Positions 1-8,486 of a DNA stretch of 64,000 nucleotides are shown here, piece by piece. The notes under the pieces were generated by a model that was not told the origin of the DNA, made no database searches, and saw nothing but the letters and a program-made list of their open reading frames with translations. Numbering within the stretch: the stretch's first letter is position 1; every line of letters begins with the position of its first letter. Source of the stretch: Candidatus Latescibacterota bacterium (GTDB lineage: Bacteria; Latescibacterota; UBA2968; UBA8231); the NCBI GenBank assembly GCA_022819745.1, contig JAJEGS010000023.1, forward strand, positions 1-64,000, given 5' to 3'. The position numbers were made by a program, and so were the translations under genes.

Positions 1-96
1 GGCCCCGTCCACCAACGCCGACAAGCCCGTCGCGGTGGTCGCGCCAAACGAACTGAGCAGGTAATCGCTATATAATTCTAACAGGTGTTTGTCCAT
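1..96 (-). mobile_element. IS transposase, N-terminal fragment (window edge)
   Basis: Reading leftward from an ATG at 96-94 gives 32 uninterrupted residues to the window edge. They begin MDKHLLELYSDYLLSSFG and continue with a TTATGLSALVDGA segment. This matches the start of DDE transposases of IS4/IS701-like elements, where an ELYSDYL...TTATGLS block is common. The rest of the gene lies outside the window. The stretch at about 118-141, between this start and the next gene, could hold the terminal inverted repeat of the element, but the other end is not available for comparison. Family assignment is from recall of the N-terminal motif; the exact IS family is uncertain. Confidence 0.6.
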
Positions 97-141
97 ACCT
101 TGAAAATACCACTAAATGAGAAACTGCGTAACATCAGTTAA

Positions 142-160
142 GAATTAGGAATTAGGAATT
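142..160. repeat. Short AATTAGG direct repeat near the IS edge
   Basis: GAATTAGG, AATTAGG and AATT follow each other at 142-160 and run into the stop codon of the leftward Nudix gene. The repeat lies just outside the probable end of the IS element, so it may be a preferred insertion site, a trace of target duplication, or chance. No function is claimed. Confidence 0.3.
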
Positions 161-844
161 TTGTGGCGCTCTTGCCGTGTTATGTCCGACGGTCGCAGGC
201 GGCCAAATCGTCGCGTCGATCTGCCCGGTATCCAAATAGGCGCGAATCGCTCTAGCTGAGCGGCGGATGGCGTCCATGATCGGCTCGGAGTAGGCGGCGA
301 AGGCTGCGGGCGTAATTTCCCGTGGCCTTGTTTCGTTTGGTGCTTCCTTGTAGCGGGCTTGGCCTTGGATTGACGCTGCTAGTTCGCAGACCAAGGCGGC
401 GAAATCGTCGAGCCCGACTTCGACGAAAGCTCCCACTTCTTCGTTGAATACGGTTTCCCCCAGCGAGATAGGCCGCGTGCAGAGGTAGAAAAACTGCATG
501 GCAGAGTGTCCGGTGTATTGGAGGGGTTGCTGGCCGAGGAAGATCAATTCGGCGGGTGTCAGTGCAATGCCAACCTCTTCGGCGAATTCGCGGTGCGCCG
601 CTGCTGTGGGCGTTTCTCCGGCCTGGATGTGGCCGCCGGCTGGCGCGTCGAGGCTGCCGAGATAGGGGTCACCGGGGCGCGAGCGGGTCTGCAATAGGGT
701 GCGGGCGACGCCGGAGGACGTGCGCCAAGCCGCCCAGACGAAGACCAAGCCGACGCGGTCGCCGTCGCGATAGGCGGCAGTGCGTTCTTTGGCATCGATG
801 GGTTGTCCCTGGCCATCGAAGAGCGCGATGAGTTCGTCGGGCAT
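152..844 (-). CDS. Nudix hydrolase
   Basis: A 230-residue protein starting MPDELIALFD. It carries a full Nudix box at residues 71-93 (G-x5-E-x7-REF-x-EE-x-GI), so it should hydrolyse a nucleoside-diphosphate-linked substrate with Mg2+ or Mn2+. The opening residues resemble Nudix proteins related to isopentenyl-diphosphate isomerase. The reading frame stays open upstream to 910, but that would overlap the rhomboid gene. The ATG at 844 sits 8 bp after the rhomboid stop and is the better start. It is the last gene of a leftward operon after Gfo/Idh/MocA and rhomboid. The substrate cannot be predicted. Confidence 0.85.
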   Translation of the reverse strand: MPDELIALFDGQGQPIDAKERTAAYRDGDRVGLVFVWAAWRTSSGVARTLLQTRSRPGDPYLGSLDAPAGGHIQAGETPTAAAHREFAEEVGIALTPAELIFLGQQPLQYTGHSAMQFFYLCTRPISLGETVFNEEVGAFVEVGLDDFAALVCELAASIQGQARYKEAPNETRPREITPAAFAAYSEPIMDAIRRSARAIRAYLDTGQIDATIWPPATVGHNTARAPQNS

Positions 845-852
845 GAAGCGGG

Positions 853-1653
853 CTAGAGGAACACGGCGATGAACTGCAAGGCGAACGCGCCGACCGTGGC
901 CAGTAGGCACAAACCACCGATCAGATAAGCCCCCAAGCCCTCGCGCTCCGAACTGCGGCTGAAGACATACGCTGCCGCATAGCCGCCGACGAAGCCGCCG
1001 CCGTGCGCCCAGTTATCGACGCCGGGCATGATAAAGCCCATGATGAAAAGCAAGACCGCCCACTGGAGAAATTGCCGGGTAAAGAGCTGAGAACCGGCGC
1101 GCCGACCGTAGGCGATGGCTGCGGCCAAGAGGCCGAAGATCGAGCCGGAGGCACCCAGCGTGAGTTGGTGGCCCGCTAGGGTCGAGGCTAGGAAGCCGGT
1201 GAAGCCGGCGATCGTGAAGATCGCAAAGAGGCGGAAGGGGCCGAAGAGTTCTTCTACAACCGGACCAAGCTGGCGCACCCACATCATGTTGAAGAAGATG
1301 TGCAGCAGGCTGCCGTGCAGGTAGATGGCGGTGATCGGCGTCCACCAGAATTTATAGGAGAAGATGGGCAAGGTGCCGGAGGCACCGAGTTTGAAGCTGG
1401 CTAGGTTACTGGGCGAGAGAATGTGCATCAGGCTGTGCGTCTGGAAGATCGCCGATGGATCCAGAGCCAACGCGAGCAGGTAGAGCACGCCGCAGAACAC
1501 GGTGATTAAGTGCGGGAAATTTAGCTGTAGGCCGAGCTTGCGGATGGTGGCCGTCGCGCCCCACAGACCGGGTTTGCGCTGGCCGCAATGCGGGCAGGTT
1601 TCGGCTTCGGAACTGACGATTTTGTGGCAGCGAGGGCAGAGGATAGCGGCCAT
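853..1653 (-). CDS. Rhomboid family intramembrane serine protease with N-terminal zinc ribbon
   Basis: A 266-residue membrane protein. Residues 6-23 hold two CxxC knuckles (CPRC and CPHC) forming a small zinc ribbon. Several hydrophobic helices follow. The catalytic serine is in GASG (S169) and the catalytic histidine is in WAHGG (H217), the rhomboid serine-histidine dyad. A probable HxxxN-type helix (LHIFFNMMW, about 118-126) matches the oxyanion region. It should cleave transmembrane substrates inside the inner membrane. It starts 3 bp downstream of the Gfo/Idh/MocA stop and precedes a Nudix gene, so the three are probably co-transcribed. Substrates are unknown. Confidence 0.9.
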   Translation of the reverse strand: MAAILCPRCHKIVSSEAETCPHCGQRKPGLWGATATIRKLGLQLNFPHLITVFCGVLYLLALALDPSAIFQTHSLMHILSPSNLASFKLGASGTLPIFSYKFWWTPITAIYLHGSLLHIFFNMMWVRQLGPVVEELFGPFRLFAIFTIAGFTGFLASTLAGHQLTLGASGSIFGLLAAAIAYGRRAGSQLFTRQFLQWAVLLFIMGFIMPGVDNWAHGGGFVGGYAAAYVFSRSSEREGLGAYLIGGLCLLATVGAFALQFIAVFL

Positions 1654-1656
1654 TGT

Positions 1657-2928
1657 CTATAGCCCCAGATGCTCGTTGATTTCGGCTTGGTAGGCGTTGA
1701 TCTGGTCGTCGCAGACCGCATCGACCGAAAGCGCGCGGCCGGCGACTTGCGACTCCATCAGGCTGTAGGACAGGGCCACGGAACGCGCGCCTTGCTGGAC
1801 ATCGACTTCGGGCTGCCGCCCCTGTTGGATGCAGGTGCCGAGTTCGTGGTATTCGACGGCGATTAGCTTGCGGTCGGTCTCGGGAAAGGGACAGTGGTAC
1901 TCGAAGAGCCGGTCGCCGCCAAAGAGCGCGGCTGTGACTTCGTCGAGGCGGTGATCGGGTACGAGGTCGAGGAGCGCTTGGTCGTCGATGGGGTCTGCGC
2001 CGTCGAGGTGGAGTGTGAGGCGGTTGCCCGAGCGGTCGCCGGGCAGGTCCAGCGAGCCGAGGCTGCCGTGGATGGAACGCTGCCGCTGGTTTTGGCCGTG
2101 AGCTGCGTGGTCTTCGATGTACTGGGCGACCGCGCCGCTTTTGAAGAGGATGGTGGCGTAGGCTGCGTCGTCTGCGGTGGCTTCGAACTCGGCGGGCATG
2201 TCTTTTTGCCAGCGTTCATAGACGCCTCCCGGCGAGCCGCTGCTGGCGTCTGCGCGGCCAGCTACGGGGTTTTTGCGGATCGGCTCGTGCAGGCGCGTCT
2301 GCGCGTAGGCCGTGTCGGCCTCGCCGAGGAAGTACTCCATGATGTCGGCAAAGTGAACGCCCACATCGAGGAGGACGCCGCTGGCGTTTTTCTGGTGCCG
2401 CCACACTGAAATGAGCATGCCATCCCCGCCGCCTATGGCAATTTGCTGCATCAGGCGCGGACGCCCAATGACGCCGGCGTCGATGAGGGCCTTGGCGAGG
2501 CGGTTTACTGGGTCGCGGCGGTAGTTTTCGGCTACCGAGAGGACGCAGCCGGTCTCTTCGGCTTTGGCGATCATTTGCTTGCAGGCGCGGGCGGTAAGTC
2601 CCATGGGTTTTTCGCACATGGCGTGCCAGCCGCGCTCCATAGCTTCGATGGCCACGGTGTGATGATGGGCAGGTAGGGTGGTGATATCGATGGCTTGGAC
2701 TGGGGCGGCGGAAGCTAATTCGGCGAGGTCTTTGACGGGTTGGGGGCGCGTGCCTAGCCGCTCCTCGGCTTGGTCGGCGAGCGAGTGGGCGTTGTCGAGA
2801 TTAGGGTCGCAGGCACCCACCAGTTCAAAGGGCGACAGGCCGGCGCTTTGCAGCTCGGCGAGGCCGTAGAGGTGGCGGTGGCCCATGCCGCCGCAGCCGA
2901 CGATGGCGAGGGGCAGTTTTGCGGACAT
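1657..2928 (-). CDS. Gfo/Idh/MocA family NAD(P)-dependent oxidoreductase
   Basis: A 423-residue protein with an N-terminal Rossmann fold (IVGCGGMGHRH) and the family CEKP motif whose lysine acts in hydride transfer. The usual C-terminal alpha/beta substrate domain follows. It likely oxidises a sugar, inositol or a derivative; the substrate is not predictable. Two in-frame ATGs lie at 2934 and 2928. A GAAAGGA site is correctly spaced only for 2928, which I chose. The frame runs open to 3768 upstream, but that extension is low-complexity, overlaps the oppositely oriented Uma2 gene and is not real. It heads a leftward operon with rhomboid and Nudix genes. Confidence 0.88.
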   Translation of the reverse strand: MSAKLPLAIVGCGGMGHRHLYGLAELQSAGLSPFELVGACDPNLDNAHSLADQAEERLGTRPQPVKDLAELASAAPVQAIDITTLPAHHHTVAIEAMERGWHAMCEKPMGLTARACKQMIAKAEETGCVLSVAENYRRDPVNRLAKALIDAGVIGRPRLMQQIAIGGGDGMLISVWRHQKNASGVLLDVGVHFADIMEYFLGEADTAYAQTRLHEPIRKNPVAGRADASSGSPGGVYERWQKDMPAEFEATADDAAYATILFKSGAVAQYIEDHAAHGQNQRQRSIHGSLGSLDLPGDRSGNRLTLHLDGADPIDDQALLDLVPDHRLDEVTAALFGGDRLFEYHCPFPETDRKLIAVEYHELGTCIQQGRQPEVDVQQGARSVALSYSLMESQVAGRALSVDAVCDDQINAYQAEINEHLGL

Positions 2929-3023
2929 ATTCATCCTTTCTGTGTGCAATGTCTCAATATAAGGTGCTAGGGCGATGCTCTCCACTTGAGGTTGTGGCGG
3001 TAAAAGGCGGCGGGTATATTCCG

Positions 3024-3029
3024 TATAAT
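3024..3029 (+). promoter_or_regulatory. Candidate -10 box for the Uma2 gene
   Basis: A perfect TATAAT lies 40 bp before the Uma2 start, inside the 140-bp divergent gap between the Gfo/Idh/MocA and Uma2 genes. No good -35 hexamer stands at the right distance (TAAAAG at 3001-3006), so the call is weak. Confidence 0.35.
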
Positions 3030-3068
3030 ATTTCGCATCTGAAGCCAAAGAGGCGAGGACGATAGCCC

Positions 3069-3620
3069 ATGACAATTGTCGAACATATTGCCACGGCGGC
3101 GGACTTGGAACGACTCCCGGACGACGGGTTTCGCTACGAACTGGTGCGTGGGGAGGTGCACAAGATGACGCCTGCGGGGAATGAACACGGAAAAATTGCG
3201 ATGAGCGTTGCTTGGCGCTTGGCTCAACACGTGGAAGCTCATGGTTTGGGAGCGGTCTATGCGGCGGAAACGGGATTCCGGCTGGCGTCGGACCCGGATA
3301 CGGTGCGGGCACCGGATGCGGCTTTCGTGAGCCAAGCGCGGCTGGATGCGGTCGGCGCAGTGGCGGGCTATTGGCCGGGAGCGCCCGATTTGGTGGTGGA
3401 GGTGGTTTCGCCGGGGGATCGCTACGGAGAAGTCGCGGAAAAGGTGGCCGCTTGGCTGGCGGCAGGGACGCAGATGGTAGTGGTGGTGGAACCTCGGCAG
3501 CGGACGGTGGCGGTGCATCGGACGTCGGACACTGTGGATGTATTGCGAGAAGGCGATGTGTTGGAGGGTGGGGAGGTGGTGCCGGGATGGGAGGTCGCGG
3601 TCGCGGCATTATTCGCCTAG
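3069..3620 (+). CDS. Uma2 family endonuclease-fold protein (DUF820)
   Basis: A 183-residue protein with the Uma2 pattern: an N-terminal LPDDGFRYELVRGEV segment, a RAPDAAFV strand (residues about 92-99) and PDLVVEVVSPGDR with the E-x-S-P acidic motif. A TQMVVVVEP strand and V-rich C-terminus follow. This is a PD-(D/E)XK nuclease-like fold common in cyanobacteria and other environmental bacteria. The function of these proteins is poorly known; some are suspected to belong to mobile or defence loci. It stands alone between a divergent operon and a terminator at 3643-3671. Confidence 0.88.
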   Translation: MTIVEHIATAADLERLPDDGFRYELVRGEVHKMTPAGNEHGKIAMSVAWRLAQHVEAHGLGAVYAAETGFRLASDPDTVRAPDAAFVSQARLDAVGAVAGYWPGAPDLVVEVVSPGDRYGEVAEKVAAWLAAGTQMVVVVEPRQRTVAVHRTSDTVDVLREGDVLEGGEVVPGWEVAVAALFA

Positions 3621-3642
3621 TGCTGTAAGTAAGAATGCGTAG

Positions 3643-3671
3643 CGGTCTGCTGGAAATCAGCAGGCCGTTTT
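3643..3671 (+). terminator. Intrinsic terminator after the Uma2 gene
   Basis: A hairpin with arms CGGTCTGCTG (3643-3652) and CAGCAGGCCG (3658-3667), a 5-nt loop and a following TTTT. It lies between the Uma2 stop (3620) and the next gene's start (3701). It also argues against the upstream start at 3635 for the nucleotidyltransferase. Confidence 0.7.
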
Positions 3672-3700
3672 GTGCGTACCGGAAAACGAAAGGAGAGCTA

Positions 3701-4465
3701 GTGCGCCCCATCATCATCGGTGCCGGTCGCGGCAGCCGGCTCAACGCCCTGACCGACGGGCAGCCCAAATGCTATATACGCGTCGGCGGGCGGCGGATCC
3801 TCGACTGGATACTCGAGACGCTGGCCGCGGCCGGGTTGGAAACGCCGGTCTTTGTCGGCGGCTATCGCATCGAGCAGATCCAGGCCGACTACCCGCATCT
3901 GATTTATTGTCATAACGCCAACTGGCAGCACAACAATATCTTGGCCTCGCTCTTTTGCGCCGAGGAGTATATGGCCGATGGTTTTGTCTGTTCCTATTCG
4001 GATATTCTCTACCGTCCTGCGGTCGTGCGTCGCGCGCTGGAGCACGAGGGCGATATCGCGCTCTGCGTTGATACGGATTGGCGGACGCGCTATGTAGATC
4101 GCAGCCAGCACCCCGAAGACGATGCCGAAAAGATCGTGGCCGAGGGCGACCGAGTCGTGGCGATCAACCGCGCTATGCCTGGGTCAGCGGCCAGCGGCGA
4201 GTATATCGGCGTGGCGCGGTTTGGTGCGGCGGGGGCGCGGTCTTTGCAGGCGCATTATCAGCGGGTGAAGGCAAAGTACGCCGGGCAAACTTGGAAGTAC
4301 GACACGCCATTCGAAAAGGCGTATCTGATTCATCTTTTCGAGGAAATGCTGGACGCGGGATCGGCCTTGCACATGGTGACTACCGATGGAGAGTACATGG
4401 AAATTGACACGGAAGAGGACGTCGCGCTGGCCAATGCGCGTTGGTTAGACGAATACGGAGGCTGA
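3701..4465 (+). CDS. Sugar-phosphate/phosphocholine nucleotidyltransferase family protein
   Basis: A 254-residue protein starting at GTG 3701, with AGGAG at 3691-3695. The N-terminal GAGRGSRLNALTDGQPKCYI is the signature of NTP transferases that load sugars or phosphocholine onto nucleotides (G-x-G-x-R...PK). The YSDILY segment (about residues 97-102) carries the metal-binding Asp. Size and pattern fit the LicC-like phosphocholine cytidylyltransferase subgroup better than long sugar pyrophosphorylases. The MetE-like gene follows after 1 bp, so translation is probably coupled. The actual substrate is inferred only from family resemblance. Confidence 0.8.
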   Translation: MRPIIIGAGRGSRLNALTDGQPKCYIRVGGRRILDWILETLAAAGLETPVFVGGYRIEQIQADYPHLIYCHNANWQHNNILASLFCAEEYMADGFVCSYSDILYRPAVVRRALEHEGDIALCVDTDWRTRYVDRSQHPEDDAEKIVAEGDRVVAINRAMPGSAASGEYIGVARFGAAGARSLQAHYQRVKAKYAGQTWKYDTPFEKAYLIHLFEEMLDAGSALHMVTTDGEYMEIDTEEDVALANARWLDEYGG

Positions 4466-4466
4466 T

Positions 4467-5543
4467 ATGTCGACGCGTCAATACTACGGGACACTTTTTC
4501 CGGCGGCGGTCGTCGGCTCGCTGCCGCGACCGGATTTCGTGCGCGAGGCGGTGATGGGCGAGCGGCCAATGGAGGCTGAACGGCTGGGGCAGGTGATGGA
4601 CGCGGCTGTGGCCTATGCGGTGGCGTTGCAGGAGGAGGCGGGGTTGGACGTGATCACCGATGGCGAATGGCGGCGCGCCTCGTACATCGGCGTGATCGCC
4701 GAATTGGCGCATGGCTTTGAGGTGGGCCGGAATGCGGACGGCAGGCCGTGGACCATTGTCACGGGCGAGTTAGCGCCAAAAGACGAAGGGTTTATCGCGC
4801 GGGAAATAGAATTTCTCAAGCAGGTTAGCTCGAGCAAAATTAAGGCCACCTTGCCAGCGCCAGCGCTATTGGGCGAGCGGATGTGGGATGCGGAACAATC
4901 GCGCGGAGCCTATCCGACCCGCAATGAATTCGTCGAGGCTTGTGTGCCGATTCTGCGCCGCGAGTTGGCGCTATTGTGCGAGGCTGGTGCCGATATGGTG
5001 CAGATTGACGATCCGCATCTATGCCTGCTCGTCGATGACGAGGTGCGAGCCGGATATGACGACCCCGAGGCCGAGGCCGACTTTGCGGTGGCAATGACCA
5101 ATGCGGTGGTGGAGGGAACCAAAGGAGCGCGCTTGGCCGTGCATTTGTGCCGCCGTGCGGGTGCCCGGGTCCGGGGCGAGGCATGTCACACCGGCGACTA
5201 TGGCCCGATCATCCCCTATCTCAATCGCCTGAAGGTACACCATCTGACTATGGAATTTACCAGTCCGGGCGCAGGGGATGCGGAGGTGTTTAAGGCGCTG
5301 CGCGAAGATTTCGAGATCGGCTTGGGCTGTGTGGGGGTGCATCCGGGCGAGGTTGACGAGCCGGAGACGATCGTCGGGCGGGTGGAACAGGCGTTGGAGT
5401 ACTTGGCACCCGAGCGGGTGGTGCTCAACCCGGACTGCGGATTCGCTCCTGGATCGGCGGCGAAAGTCGATATCGACGAGGTTTACAGCAAGCTCAAAAA
5501 CGAGGTGGCGGCGGCGCGGTGGCTCCGGGAAAAGTATGGATAG
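4467..5543 (+). CDS. Cobalamin-independent methionine synthase (MetE C-terminal domain) family protein
   Basis: A 358-residue protein matching the catalytic MetE-like barrel. The zinc-binding residues can be placed: H226 and C228 (VHLCRR), E263 (MEFTS) and C324 (NPDCGF). VVGSLPRP at the N-terminus and DGEWRR (65-70) are typical. It lacks the N-terminal half of full MetE, so it belongs to the short stand-alone methyltransferases, which move methyl groups from substrates other than methyl-tetrahydrofolate triglutamate or act on thiols. It starts 1 bp after the nucleotidyltransferase stop. The methyl donor and acceptor are unknown. Confidence 0.85.
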   Translation: MSTRQYYGTLFPAAVVGSLPRPDFVREAVMGERPMEAERLGQVMDAAVAYAVALQEEAGLDVITDGEWRRASYIGVIAELAHGFEVGRNADGRPWTIVTGELAPKDEGFIAREIEFLKQVSSSKIKATLPAPALLGERMWDAEQSRGAYPTRNEFVEACVPILRRELALLCEAGADMVQIDDPHLCLLVDDEVRAGYDDPEAEADFAVAMTNAVVEGTKGARLAVHLCRRAGARVRGEACHTGDYGPIIPYLNRLKVHHLTMEFTSPGAGDAEVFKALREDFEIGLGCVGVHPGEVDEPETIVGRVEQALEYLAPERVVLNPDCGFAPGSAAKVDIDEVYSKLKNEVAAARWLREKYG

Positions 5544-5553
5544 GGGTTGTACT

Positions 5554-7392
5554 TCAGAGGCGCAACGGTCCGCGATGGGGATCGGCGAGCGGCACGGGTG
5601 CTGAGAGTGCGATCAGGTCGGGGATGTCGAATTCGGCTAGTAGGCCAAAGCAGTAGAGAGATGGGGTGCCGTCGTAGGACAGCGGCCAGTCGATGAGACG
5701 ACCGAGGGAGTCGATGAGGGCGTTGGTAGTTAGCGAGGCGAGGGCTTGGGGTTTGAGCGCGGCGGTGATTAGCGCGACGATTGGGCAGACGCGGCCGTGA
5801 GCCGTCAGGTGTAGCGTCCGGCTCTTTTGGCTTGCTGTCGCCAGCAGCGCGAGCAGTTGGCCGACTTGGATGCCGAGCGGGCGCTGGCCAGCGGTGGCGA
5901 TCAGCATTTGGTGGCGCGGGTCGGTGCGGAGTTCGCCGGTAGCGAGGATGTCGGCGACGAGCACTCGGCGGCCTTGCGCGAGAGCGGTGGCAAGCGGAGC
6001 GGCGAGCGCGCTGCGGCCGCTGTCGGCGATGAGCAGTTCGATGCCTCGGGGGCGCGGCGGCGTGTATTCGGTCAGCGGCAGAGTCCAGGTATCGTCGAGG
6101 TGTAGTAGGTAGTGTTGGATGGTGCCGTCTTTGCGCTTTTGCGCGGTGCCTACTTCTTGCAGGGATCGATTCTTCCACTGTGGCAGTTTGAGTAATGAGG
6201 CGAGTACACGGCGTGCTGAGACCGGCGGGTGCGCTTTTCTTTTGCGACTTCTGATCTTGCCAAGCGCTGCCTGCGCGATGGAAATCAGGGTGGCGTTATC
6301 GGGGGGCAGGCCGACGGCGAGGGCTTCTTCTGTTTGCAACTCGTCGCGATAGGGCAGATCGTCGTCTGGCGTTTCCAGTCCCCAATGCTGGTTGAGAAAT
6401 TTGTAGAGTTGGCGGCGGTTGTCGCGCTCGTAGTTGTGGGTGCCGGGGTCGGTGTTGTCGTGGAGGGCGATGTTGTCGCGTGCGCCGAGGAGCGCGAAGA
6501 CCGGTCGGATGGGTTCGTAGATGGATTTGCGCGCCCGCCGCGTCTGGAAGCAGCAGTCGTCGTGGCGGTTGTAGATGAGCAAGGTCGGACGCGGCGCAAA
6601 GAGCGCGGAGAGTGCGTCGTAGTCGGCGATTGTGCAGAGGTCGGCTGGGCATTGCTCTTGGTCGCCAATGTCTTCGATGCAGCCCCGGCGCTGCCAGACG
6701 GCTGAGTGACCGGCGACCGGGACTATAACTTTGACGCGCTCGTCGAGGGCTGCCAGCAGGGCCGTTTGCCAGCCGCCGCCCGACAGGCCGGTCATTCCTA
6801 TGCGTTCGGGGTCGGCTTTGGGGTGGGCGAGCAGCACGTCGAGGCCGCGCTTCATCAAGAGGTAGAACACGCCGATGCCGGCGATGCCGCACAGGTCGAG
6901 GTGGGCGATGCGGTTGTGTTCCATGTCAGCGCGCAGTTCGCCCATTCCCAGAAATTCGGTGTTGAGCGCCAGCATTCCGCGCTTGGCGAGGTTGATGCAG
7001 CGGGCCTGTTTGTAGTCCATGGCCTTGCCGCCGGCGTGGTGGCCGTTGGGGTTGAGGACGGCGGGAGTCTTTTCTCCGAGTTGGTCAGGCTCGTAGAGTA
7101 GGGCCGGGACCCAGAGGCCGGGGTAGCCCTCGTAGCGCAGCTTGCGGATGGTGTAGCCGGCCCCGGTCTCGATGCGGTCGCCCCAGTGGACTTGCGGCTG
7201 TTCCGCGAGTAGGCCCTTGGGATGGCCGCGGAAGAATAGGTCGAGGACTTGGGCACGCAGAGCTGGGACTTGCTTGCGCCAAGCTGCGGCTGACGTGGGA
7301 GGCGTGAAGTGGGGCAGGTGCTCGCCGAGGAAGGCGAGGAGTTGGCGATGGGCCTTGGGGCCGATGAGCTTTCTGTCTAGGGAGCGTTGCAT
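5554..7392 (-). CDS. Acetylxylan esterase-like alpha/beta hydrolase, two-domain
   Basis: A 612-residue protein. Residues about 80-330 are an alpha/beta hydrolase of the AXE1/dienelactone-hydrolase type. The nucleophile is S204 in GLSGGG, the acid D278 or D279 in NRHDD, and the histidine H319 in GTHNY. The C-terminal part (from about 400) looks like a second, degenerate Rossmann or hydrolase lobe, as in large bacterial homologues. There is no clear signal peptide. It probably deacetylates plant or algal polysaccharides or related esters. It is transcribed leftward, divergent from the Nudix gene at 7520 and convergent with the MetE-like gene. Confidence 0.8.
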   Translation of the reverse strand: MQRSLDRKLIGPKAHRQLLAFLGEHLPHFTPPTSAAAWRKQVPALRAQVLDLFFRGHPKGLLAEQPQVHWGDRIETGAGYTIRKLRYEGYPGLWVPALLYEPDQLGEKTPAVLNPNGHHAGGKAMDYKQARCINLAKRGMLALNTEFLGMGELRADMEHNRIAHLDLCGIAGIGVFYLLMKRGLDVLLAHPKADPERIGMTGLSGGGWQTALLAALDERVKVIVPVAGHSAVWQRRGCIEDIGDQEQCPADLCTIADYDALSALFAPRPTLLIYNRHDDCCFQTRRARKSIYEPIRPVFALLGARDNIALHDNTDPGTHNYERDNRRQLYKFLNQHWGLETPDDDLPYRDELQTEEALAVGLPPDNATLISIAQAALGKIRSRKRKAHPPVSARRVLASLLKLPQWKNRSLQEVGTAQKRKDGTIQHYLLHLDDTWTLPLTEYTPPRPRGIELLIADSGRSALAAPLATALAQGRRVLVADILATGELRTDPRHQMLIATAGQRPLGIQVGQLLALLATASQKSRTLHLTAHGRVCPIVALITAALKPQALASLTTNALIDSLGRLIDWPLSYDGTPSLYCFGLLAEFDIPDLIALSAPVPLADPHRGPLRL

Positions 7393-7465
7393 GGGCTAGT
7401 CCTCGTATTTTTGCGTCGGGCCGATAGTATAGGGTACGGCTTGGCAGCGGGCCAAGTTAGACGGG

Positions 7466-7497
7466 TTGACACGCCTAGTGGGGTTTGCTATCACTAG
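7466..7497 (+). promoter_or_regulatory. Sigma70-like promoter with overlapping palindrome
   Basis: TTGACA (7466-7471) and TATCAC (7489-7494) are separated by 17 bp, upstream of the Nudix start at 7520. Inverted arms CTAGTG (7475-7480) and CACTAG (7492-7497) overlap the spacer and -10 region and could be an operator. Inferred from sequence only. Confidence 0.5.
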
Positions 7498-7519
7498 CGG
7501 CCATTGAGGGAGGCGGGAT

Positions 7520-8293
7520 ATGAAACCTATTGCGGCAACTACTAATCCATTTGGCGGCATCATTCCCACACCAGAGGCTCTCGACTCAGACCCGGCGGCG
7601 TTTGCTAAGCGGCTGCGCGTTTCGCTGGCGGCTTGGAAGGACGAAGGCTACCGGGTCGTCTGGCTGGAGGTCCCGATTGCCAAGGCGGCGTTGATCCCCG
7701 TAGCGGTGGAAGCGGGGTTTGTATTCCACCACAGCGGCGACGGCTATCTAATGATGACCTTGCAACTGGAGGAAGGCGCTTATGTGCCAGCTCACGCCTC
7801 GCACTACATCGGTGCGGGTGGGGTCGTGCTCAACGAGGCGCGGGAGTTGTTGGTGGTGAGCGAAAAGTACCATCGGCGTGCGCCCGGTCCGCCGCGCTAC
7901 AAGCTGCCCGGCGGTGCGTTGCACGCGGGTGAGCATTTGGCCGAGGCTGTGGTGCGTGAAGTCTCCGAAGAGACCGGAGTCGAGACTGAGTTCGACGCGC
8001 TGGTCTGCTTCCGCCACTGGCACGGCTACCGCTTCGGCAAGTCGGACATTTACTTCGTCTGCCGCCTGCACCCACTGAGCACCGAGATTAGCATCCAAGA
8101 GGACGAGATCGCCGAGTGTCTGTGGATGCCGGTGGCCGAGTATCTGGCCGATGAAAACGTCAGCGCCTTTAACAAGCGGATCGTCGAGGCGGCACTCAAC
8201 AGCACGGGAGTGCGGCTGACGGAGATGGATGGCTACGGCACGCCGGATCAGTACGAGTTTTTTATGCCGCCGGGGGTGGAGCTGGATTCTTAG
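7520..8293 (+). CDS. Nudix hydrolase, NUDT6-like with pre-Nudix domain
   Basis: A 257-residue protein. Residues 1-95 resemble the pre-Nudix domain of NUDT6 and plant NUDX proteins (WLEVPIAKAALIPVAVEAGF...H). The catalytic Nudix box is at residues 132-154 (G-x5-E-x7-REV-x-EE-x-GV). KLPGGALHAGEH and FRHWHGYRFGKSDIYF fit the subgroup. Such enzymes hydrolyse nucleotide derivatives such as ADP-ribose or NADH-like compounds; the substrate here is unproven. It has its own promoter-like sequence upstream and is transcribed alone, divergent from the esterase. Confidence 0.85.
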   Translation: MKPIAATTNPFGGIIPTPEALDSDPAAFAKRLRVSLAAWKDEGYRVVWLEVPIAKAALIPVAVEAGFVFHHSGDGYLMMTLQLEEGAYVPAHASHYIGAGGVVLNEARELLVVSEKYHRRAPGPPRYKLPGGALHAGEHLAEAVVREVSEETGVETEFDALVCFRHWHGYRFGKSDIYFVCRLHPLSTEISIQEDEIAECLWMPVAEYLADENVSAFNKRIVEAALNSTGVRLTEMDGYGTPDQYEFFMPPGVELDS

Positions 8294-8486
8294 GGGGTTG
8301 GCTGGCGCGGTGCCGCGTATACTGCGTTTATCGCAATAAAAAAAGATATCTAAATCAATCTCATGCCCTATTTACCCGATTCAGATCGACTTGATATCGC
8401 AGCAGGGTCTTCGTTCAGATACTGATTTAAGGTTGAGCAGATCATCTTTTTCATCCTTTTCTAGTTCATTTCCACATCCTCACCCA
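8294..8486. other. Intergenic gap between convergent genes
   Basis: 193 bp between the convergent Nudix and 2-hydroxyacid dehydrogenase genes. It is less GC-rich than its surroundings. I see no ORF with a ribosome-binding site, no clear intrinsic terminator and no known repeat. Confidence 0.6.

Noticed and set aside
556..831. Rightward ORFs inside the Nudix gene
   Set aside because: Arginine-rich shadow frames, antisense to a gene with a full Nudix box.
3635..3700. Earlier start for the nucleotidyltransferase gene
   Set aside because: The extra region contains a terminator hairpin, and GTG 3701 has AGGAG at the right distance.
2929..3768. N-terminal extension of the Gfo/Idh/MocA frame by 280 residues
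   Set aside because: Proline-rich, low-complexity shadow of the Uma2 gene on the other strand; a good start with a ribosome-binding site exists at 2928.
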